A DNA stretch of 64,000 bases from Amycolatopsis regifaucium. GTDB lineage: Bacteria > Actinomycetota > Actinomycetes > Mycobacteriales > Pseudonocardiaceae. A model generated the notes under the pieces. That model saw only the letters and a program-made list of their open reading frames with translations. It was not told where the DNA came from and ran no database searches. Location: the NCBI RefSeq assembly GCF_001613935.1, contig NZ_LQCI01000034.1, positions 535,031 through 599,030 on the forward strand, in the 5' to 3' direction. The position numbers and the translations under genes were made by a program. This document shows positions 59,057-64,000 of this stretch, one piece after another. Each line of letters begins with the position of its first letter. Position 1 is the first letter of the stretch.

Positions 59057-60021
59057 TGCGCAACGGTCTGCGAACGGCCGTGCTCGGCGCGGTCCTGCTG
59101 CTGGCGACGGCTTGCGGCAGCGCGGGGGCACCGGTCGATCCGGCCCCCGTCGGCGAAGTCGCCCCGCCGCTGCCCGCGAACGTCGGCGGGGCGGACAACG
59201 CCGGTGGCGGCGGCACGGCCGACATGAGCTGCAACCCGCTGGCGAGTCTGCGGCCGACCAGCGGCCTGCAGATCAGCAGCGGCTCGACGATGGCGAAGAT
59301 CAAGGAGAACGGCAAACTGATCGCGGGCGTCGACCAGACGACGTTCCTGTTCGGTTTCCGGAATCCGACGTCGGGCCAGCTCGAAGGCTTCGACATCGAC
59401 ATGGTCAACGAAATCGCGAAGGCCCTCTTCGGCAGCGCGGAAGGGCGCGTGCAGTTCCGCGCGATTCCGTCGAAGCTGCGCGAAGAAGTGCTTGAGAAGA
59501 AACAGGTCGACATCGTGGTGCGGACCTACAGCATCACCTGCAGCCGGCTGAAGAGGGTCAACTTCTCGACGGCGTACTACCAGGCGGGGCAACGGATCCT
59601 GGTCGACGCGGCGTCGAAGGTCGCCCAGCTTTCGGATCTCGCCGGGCGGCGGGTCTGCGCGACCAAGACGTCGACTTCGCTGACGAAGATCGCGTCGGAC
59701 CCCTCGAAGCCGGTACCGGTCTCGGTGGACAACTGGTCGGACTGCCTGGTGATGCTGCAGCAGAAGCAGGTCGAGGCCGTGTCGACGGACGACGTCATCC
59801 TCGCCGGGATGCTCGCCCAGGATCCGACACTGAAGATCGTCGGGGACCGGTTCACCGAGGAGAACTACGGAATCGGTATCCCCAAGGAGAACGAGGACAT
59901 GGTGCGGTACGTGAACGCCGTGCTGGAGAACGTGCGTGGTGGCGCTTGGCAGGCGAGCTACGCGAAGTGGATCGGGAACAAACTCGAAGGCGGGACGCCG
60001 CCGGCGCCCCAGTACAAGTGA
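59056..60021 (+). CDS. glnH: Glutamate/aspartate-binding lipoprotein (GlnH-like)
   Basis: 321-aa lipoprotein, lipobox LLATAC; substrate-binding family 3 domain starting at about residue 85 (KENGKLIAGVDQTTFLFGFRNP, GFDIDMVNEIAKALFG, TYSITCSRLKRVNFSTAYYQAGQRIL). In mycobacteria the matching protein binds Asp/Glu outside the membrane and signals through GlnX. ATG 59056 (or GTG 59053) overlaps the glnX stop; ribosome site GAGGGAG. Followed by a strong terminator. Confidence 0.88.
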   Translation: MRNGLRTAVLGAVLLLATACGSAGAPVDPAPVGEVAPPLPANVGGADNAGGGGTADMSCNPLASLRPTSGLQISSGSTMAKIKENGKLIAGVDQTTFLFGFRNPTSGQLEGFDIDMVNEIAKALFGSAEGRVQFRAIPSKLREEVLEKKQVDIVVRTYSITCSRLKRVNFSTAYYQAGQRILVDAASKVAQLSDLAGRRVCATKTSTSLTKIASDPSKPVPVSVDNWSDCLVMLQQKQVEAVSTDDVILAGMLAQDPTLKIVGDRFTEENYGIGIPKENEDMVRYVNAVLENVRGGAWQASYAKWIGNKLEGGTPPAPQYK

Positions 60022-60024
60022 ACA

Positions 60025-60056
60025 CGGGCCGTTCGGGAGCGATCCCGAACGGCCCG
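60025..60056 (+). terminator. Terminator after glnX-glnH
   Basis: Perfect 14-bp stem CGGGCCGTTCGGGA/TCCCGAACGGCCCG with a 4-base loop, then TTT; may also serve the convergent PPE-like gene. Confidence 0.8.
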
Positions 60057-60063
60057 TTTCGTA

Positions 60064-61578
60064 CTAGGGAGATTTCTCGCCGATCACCGGCGGCACCGGC
60101 TTCATTTCGCCGTCGTAGCCGCCGAACAAGACGTCGGCATCCTCTTCCTGGAGGTAGTTCGGGGCCTTCTTTTCCTTGTCCTCTTCCTTCTGCCCCTTGC
60201 CACCAGGACCGCCGGCGCCCATCGCGCCCGGACCGCCGCTCTTGCCCGCGGCGGCCGCGCCACCCCGGGTGATGCGCTCCTCTGGCAACTTGCCCGACCC
60301 GGACCCGCCGCCCTTGCCGGCCAGCTTTTCGGCCTCACCGGCCGAAACCTTGCCGCCCGCGAGCCGCTCGGCGACGTTGCCGGCCCCGCCGTTACGCCCG
60401 AACCCGCCGCCGCTCTTGCCGCCCCCGCTCTTGCCGCCCCCGCCACCGGTCAACCGGCTCGCCGCGCTGCCGCCCGGCCCACTCGTCGTCCGGCCTGGCT
60501 TGCCGCGATACTGCTCGCTGCCCAGCCGTCCGAGACCGGAGGGCCCGGGGCCGTTGAGGGCCGCCAGCCCCGGCGTCGGACCGGGGCGAAAAGACCCAGG
60601 CGGCCCGCTGAGCGGCTGATTCGGCCCGGACACCCCCAGGTGGCCGCCGCCCGTGGTGATCCCCGGCCCAGGCCCCGAGGTCGGCCCAGGCCCACCAGGG
60701 TTGCCCGGCCCAGGCATCCCCGGCCCGGTCCCGGGCCCGCTGCCCGGCCCACCGCTGAACCCCTTGACATCCCCGCCCGAAAACCCGGACGCGGAGGTCG
60801 AATCACCCATTTCCGGCGGCGGGGAGAAGGTGGGCTGCTGGGAATTGACGTCGAAGAGAGACCGGTCGTAGGTGTGCATCACCTGCGCGGCCTGCTGGTG
60901 CGCCTGGAACGACTGCTCCTGCTTGGCCGAGATGTTGCCGACCGTCTCCACCGCGCCCGCGAAATTCCCCGACGCTAACTGCTGCATCGCGTTCTTGTAC
61001 TCGGCGTTGCGATCGAACGGGACCTCTTCGGGCATGGAGTTCTTCGCGGTGGTCGCCGCGGCCGCTGACTGGGAGAAGCGGTTGGACGCGAGGTAGGCGC
61101 CGTCGCCCGCGTTGTCGGCCCACTTGCTGATGTTGGAGAAGAAACCGGTGACGGCTCGCGCACCGTCTCCCTGCCAGTGCTCGCCCTCTTTGCTGATCGC
61201 GGCGCGGACAGCGTTGCTGAAGGTGTTCAAGGAGTTGCCCTGGTTGTTCCAGAGTTCCCCTTTTTCGTCGATGTCGCGGGGGTCGAGGTCCTGCGTGACC
61301 ATGTTCTTCAAGTCGCCGTGCGGGACGGCTTCGTAGCGTTGGTCCGACGGGGTGAGGCCGGTACGGAACTGCTGGCCTTGCGTAAGCGCCGCCGCCTGAT
61401 CAGCGGAGTACTGTCCCGCCCTCGCCTCGGCCGTCAGCTTCGCGGTCAGAGGGTTCCCGCCGGGGCCGGCATTGGTCTCGTCGTAGGTCTCGGAGTAACG
61501 CTTGGCCTCGTAATCGCGGTTCGCCTTACCCGACACCGAGAACGTGCTGTTGAAGTCGTCTTGCCCGACGTTGACCAT
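60064..61578 (-). CDS. PPE/WXG-like type VII secretion-associated protein
   Basis: 504-aa protein. N-terminal half (about 1-240) is helical and PPE-like, with a W-x-G-type turn (HWQGDGARAVTGFF, about 134). Then comes a long Gly/Pro-rich low-complexity segment (about 270-440), and a C-terminal motif YLQEEDADVLFGGYDGEMKPVPPVIGE that recurs in Pseudonocardiales PPE-like proteins. Likely a type VII (ESX) substrate or surface protein. Last gene of the minus-strand EspG cassette. ATG 61578. Confidence 0.8.
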   Translation of the reverse strand: MVNVGQDDFNSTFSVSGKANRDYEAKRYSETYDETNAGPGGNPLTAKLTAEARAGQYSADQAAALTQGQQFRTGLTPSDQRYEAVPHGDLKNMVTQDLDPRDIDEKGELWNNQGNSLNTFSNAVRAAISKEGEHWQGDGARAVTGFFSNISKWADNAGDGAYLASNRFSQSAAAATTAKNSMPEEVPFDRNAEYKNAMQQLASGNFAGAVETVGNISAKQEQSFQAHQQAAQVMHTYDRSLFDVNSQQPTFSPPPEMGDSTSASGFSGGDVKGFSGGPGSGPGTGPGMPGPGNPGGPGPTSGPGPGITTGGGHLGVSGPNQPLSGPPGSFRPGPTPGLAALNGPGPSGLGRLGSEQYRGKPGRTTSGPGGSAASRLTGGGGGKSGGGKSGGGFGRNGGAGNVAERLAGGKVSAGEAEKLAGKGGGSGSGKLPEERITRGGAAAAGKSGGPGAMGAGGPGGKGQKEEDKEKKAPNYLQEEDADVLFGGYDGEMKPVPPVIGEKSP

Positions 61579-61598
61579 GGTCCCTCCCCGTTCCGTAG

Positions 61599-62150
61599 TC
61601 AGTTTCCTCTTGGCAGCTTCGGTTCAGCGGCTTCCGCGATTTCCCTGGACAGCGCGCAGGCTTCCTCGTTGGTTCCTCTGTTCAAGGAGGTCGACGCTGT
61701 CATGCGAGACGTCGGTGTGACTGCGATCGCCACCGTACAGGCTTGTGTGCCGGAGTCGCCCGGGATTTCCACCGCTTCGCGATCGCCGACTTTCGTCGGA
61801 ACCTTCGTTCCTTGCCCGGGTGACAACTGATCGATCCCGGCTTTGGAGACGAGGTAAATACTTACGGAGGCGTATCCACTCTTTTCGGCCGCGCAGCCGT
61901 TGTCGCTCTCGTAGGTCTCGACCTCCGGGAGGTCGAAGCCTTTCGGAGTGGTGGTCGGCTCAAGCAGGTCGCAAGCCCGCATATCACCGAATACATCTTT
62001 CGGTCCAGCGCTTTGCGATTGTGAGGCTGATTTCGATGGCGACGGTATGGGGGTGGCGTTCCCGGGCTCCTCCCGAGAGCAACCGGACACTGTGAGTGCT
62101 AGCACGACCGGCAGGCTGGCAAGCTTCAATAACTTTGATTTGATCAGCAT
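61599..62150 (-). CDS. DUF3558-type lipoprotein
   Basis: 183-aa secreted lipoprotein. Signal peptide with lipobox TVSGC (Cys24), then a Ser/Pro linker and a DUF3558-like domain: DMRACDLLEP (about 57), ...ESDNGCAAE, ...ACTVAIAVTP and EEACALSREIAEAAEPKLP. Four cysteines fit two disulfides. Between PPE-like and WXG-like genes on the same strand, so part of the ESX-type cassette. ATG 62150. Confidence 0.82.
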   Translation of the reverse strand: MLIKSKLLKLASLPVVLALTVSGCSREEPGNATPIPSPSKSASQSQSAGPKDVFGDMRACDLLEPTTTPKGFDLPEVETYESDNGCAAEKSGYASVSIYLVSKAGIDQLSPGQGTKVPTKVGDREAVEIPGDSGTQACTVAIAVTPTSRMTASTSLNRGTNEEACALSREIAEAAEPKLPRGN

Positions 62151-62168
62151 ATCGATTTCTTGTCAGTC

Positions 62169-62579
62169 CTATTTCAGAGAATTCAGATGGTCGGTGGCGC
62201 CTGTGTCCTGTTGCTTGTATTTCGACTTGGCCAGGTCGATCGCGTCCATGGCTCGGTTGAGCACGTCTTGAAGCGTGTCCAGTTGAGTTTTGGCCGATAG
62301 CTCGTCGCCATCGGCGACCAAGGCTGCGTGGTGTCCGACCTGCTGCGCAAAAGGGCCGGTTCCGAGCATCGGTTTTTCGGAAAGACGTTGGAAGGCCCGC
62401 TGGTTTTTACGCCAATCATCGACGTACTCGGTGATTGCCCTCTTCAACGCCTCCCCGGCCTCTTCGCTGACCGCGAACTTCCCCTCCTTCGCGGCCGTCA
62501 CCATCGCGTCGGCCTGCGCCGAGAAATCGCCCAGCATCTGCGAAAAGTCACCCGGTGGTCCACCGGTGCCGTCTGCCAT
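62169..62579 (-). CDS. Small WXG100-like helical protein (136 aa)
   Basis: 136-aa all-helical protein; DFSQMLGDFSAQADAMVTAAKEGKFAV and a Trp at YVDDWRKNQRAF, fitting an ESX/WXG-type or PPE-like N-terminal partner. No signal peptide. The first part resembles the small proteins encoded next to PPE-like genes in Pseudonocardiales. It lies 18 bases upstream of the lipoprotein gene. ATG 62579 with GGGAGAGACC upstream. Confidence 0.7.
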   Translation of the reverse strand: MADGTGGPPGDFSQMLGDFSAQADAMVTAAKEGKFAVSEEAGEALKRAITEYVDDWRKNQRAFQRLSEKPMLGTGPFAQQVGHHAALVADGDELSAKTQLDTLQDVLNRAMDAIDLAKSKYKQQDTGATDHLNSLK

Positions 62580-62673
62580 GGTCTCTCCCCTGTACCAAGT
62601 GCCGGTTACTCGTCGCGTTCGTCAGATCACGATATCAGCGGAGGTAGGTCGACAGAGCCCCTTCGGGCGAGGA

Positions 62674-63426
62674 TCACGCGCTGCCGACGCGGGCGGCTTC
62701 GACCAGGTCGTGGATCCATCGTGCCAGGTGGGAGCCGCTCGTCGGGGTGAACGTGCGGCGGACTTCGCCGTCGGGGAAGCGGTCCGTGGTGAGCATGAAG
62801 CGGCCTTGGACGCTGTCGAACCACTGGACGCTCTTCTGCTGTGGTTTGCCCCGGTCGTCGCGCAGGGTGACGCTGATGGTGCCGAGCCTCGCGAGCGGGT
62901 ATTCGAAGAACCGGCTCGCCGCGCCCAGGCGGAGGTTGTCCGGGTCCTCGTCGAACGGGTCGTCCGGTCGCTTCGACGGGGGAAGAGTGCTGGATGTCGT
63001 CACTCGTCCGGGGAACGGCTGCAGTGACGGCAGGTTGCCGAGGAGGGTCGCGACGACCTGTTCGGGGTAGACCGGCTCGAAGAGGATGTCGAATCCTCGT
63101 TGCTGGCTCACGACACCCGAACGGCGGTCCCAGCCGCCCCGATAGAGGTATTCGGCGTCCTGCTCGACCTCGTGCGCCTCCAGTGTGACGACGAAGTCGG
63201 CCGTGGCCCAGAGCCGAAGGGTCTCCTCGTAGTCCCGCAGGAGTTCACGGCCGCGCGCGAAGCCGCGGTCGGCCAGCCCGGCCCAGACTTCCTCGCAGTG
63301 CCGCTCGCGTTCGGTGTAGGTGGTGCCGACGGTCGGGATCTCGAAGGGCAGCACGAATCTGCCGAGTCCGAGTTCCTCGAGTACGACGTCGAGCTGGGTC
63401 ATCGACATCGAAAATGACGCAGGCAC
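62674..63426 (-). CDS. ESX secretion-associated chaperone (EspG family)
   Basis: 250-aa EspG-type protein: MTQLDVVLEELGLGRFVLPFEIPTVGTT (N-terminus), RGGWDRRSGVVSQQRGFDILFEPVYPEQVVATLLGNLP (about 95-135), ...FFEYPLARLGTISVTLRD and a C-terminal GSHLARWIHDLVEAA. In mycobacteria EspG proteins are cytosolic chaperones of PE/PPE substrates. Start GTG 63426 follows AGGGAGGG; the longer frame upstream lacks protein character. It is the first gene of the cassette, which lacks ESX core (ecc) genes in this window. Confidence 0.85.
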   Translation of the reverse strand: MPASFSMSMTQLDVVLEELGLGRFVLPFEIPTVGTTYTERERHCEEVWAGLADRGFARGRELLRDYEETLRLWATADFVVTLEAHEVEQDAEYLYRGGWDRRSGVVSQQRGFDILFEPVYPEQVVATLLGNLPSLQPFPGRVTTSSTLPPSKRPDDPFDEDPDNLRLGAASRFFEYPLARLGTISVTLRDDRGKPQQKSVQWFDSVQGRFMLTTDRFPDGEVRRTFTPTSGSHLARWIHDLVEAARVGSA

Positions 63427-63562
63427 TCCGACCCTCCCTCTCATCACCTGCTGAATCGGTTCTCTCCCGCACCGTAGCGGGTTCGACCCGGCGCGGGCAC
63501 GACCTGCCTGCTCGCGACTAGGATCGGGCCTGACTTCGTCGCGGGGATTTCGGGAGGTACCA

Positions 63563-64000
63563 GTGTCGGATGAGCCGCGCCGTCCTCGGCACGCAGCGCC
63601 GGATGACGCCAAGCCGGAGAAGGAGGCGGAGGCAGCCTCGTGGACGCCGCCGGCGCCGGTCCGCTGGGAAACCCCTGAACCGTCCATTTCCGGCAGGCTC
63701 GATTTCTCCGAGCCGCCCCAGGGCAAGCCGGAGCCCAAGCCGGAAAGCGACGCCGAGCGCACGATTTATCACGCGCCGGTCCAGCGCCCGCAGACTCCAC
63801 CGCGCGGTCAGCAGCGGCCGATCCCCGGCGCCGAAGACCCGACGCGTCCGCCGGGTGAGATGGCCCCGGTGAGCCCGCGGACCCAGGTCGTCCGCCCCGA
63901 GTGGCAGACACCCGCCGACGCGCCGCAGCCGACCAGCGTGCTCTCCTCGCCCACCCCCGAGACGCAGAGCATCATGCCGCCGACGCCGCGCGTCGACAGC
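63563..64000 (+). CDS. Proline-rich protein, N-terminal part only (cut by window end)
   Basis: Open to the window end; at least 146 aa. GTG 63563 with GGGAGGT 5 bases upstream. The visible part is disordered: Pro/Glu/Ala-rich with Arg/Lys, ESDAERTIYHAPVQRPQTPP and PRTQVVRPEWQTP runs. No domain can be named. Its place after EspG suggests type VII context, but a PknG-like kinase (partner of GlnX/GlnH) is also possible, because such proteins begin with a disordered segment. Decisive: the next kilobases. Confidence 0.6.
   Translation, partial: MSDEPRRPRHAAPDDAKPEKEAEAASWTPPAPVRWETPEPSISGRLDFSEPPQGKPEPKPESDAERTIYHAPVQRPQTPPRGQQRPIPGAEDPTRPPGEMAPVSPRTQVVRPEWQTPADAPQPTSVLSSPTPETQSIMPPTPRVDS

Overview
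The window is GC-rich DNA (roughly 70% GC by eye) from a filamentous-type actinomycete. The best guess is Pseudonocardiales, probably Amycolatopsis or a close relative. The evidence is GTG starts, DUF397/XRE-DUF5753/DUF574 sets, a DUF2236 oxygenase, an Rv0909-type antitoxin-like protein, an F420-type PPOX protein, a GlnX/GlnH pair, EspG/PPE-like type VII secretion proteins and a SapB-type class III lanthipeptide locus. No rRNA, CRISPR array, phage or insertion sequence was seen; the only RNA gene found is tRNA-Lys(TTT). The layout looks like a chromosomal arm with many short, independently regulated units.

Layout. 0-5.3 kb: an SGNH hydrolase, then a 53-aa peptide, an ECF-like sigma factor, a helix plus beta-sandwich protein and a large TPR-CHAT protease-like protein; three DnaA-box-like sequences follow the CHAT gene. 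5.3-8.2 kb: SRPBCC protein, FUSC membrane protein, small unknown. 8.2-11.5 kb: DUF397, XRE/DUF5753 and DUF574 genes plus a small membrane protein, with five copies of a TCGAATATTCGA palindrome around them. 11.5-16.5 kb: TauD-type dioxygenase, antitoxin-like protein, TyrA, and a PadR-FadH pair. 16.5-21.2 kb: second DUF574 protein, OhrR-like MarR with a divergent esterase, a membrane-anchored esterase, an MpaB/DUF2236 protein. 21.2-31.7 kb: serine hydrolase, DUF4383 protein, COG4315 lipoprotein, PcaB, DinB, tRNA-Lys, LysR/MFS, MerR, hydrolase, DHFR-like protein, cold-shock protein.

31.7-42.1 kb: MarR/cupin divergent pair with twin operators, secreted lipase, orphan CdiI-type immunity protein, acetylxylan esterase next to a decayed GH11 xylanase, GNAT, a two-component system, secreted hydrolase, PPOX protein, an orphan MCE protein and two small membrane proteins. 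42.5-48.8 kb: a class III lanthipeptide cluster (LanKC, 47-aa precursor, attenuator hairpin, two ABC half-transporters). 48.8-57.6 kb: hydroxyacid-oxoacid transhydrogenase and thioesterase, a ThDP enzyme, a 58-aa protein, a second cold-shock protein, an AcoX-like/AcoR-like pair, and a 40-aa membrane peptide leading a two-component operon. 57.7-64 kb: GlnX-GlnH, then a minus-strand EspG, WXG/PPE-like and DUF3558 cassette, and the start of a proline-rich protein cut by the window end.

The most interesting system is the peptide/sigma/beta-sandwich/CHAT set at 907-5121. Its parts (TPR-CHAT protease, sigma factor, small partner) resemble those of protease-controlled sigma signalling. Next are the lanthipeptide cluster, the TCGAATATTCGA regulon, the xylanase remnant, and a 13-bp palindrome (GTCCACTGTGGAC) found three times inside unrelated genes.
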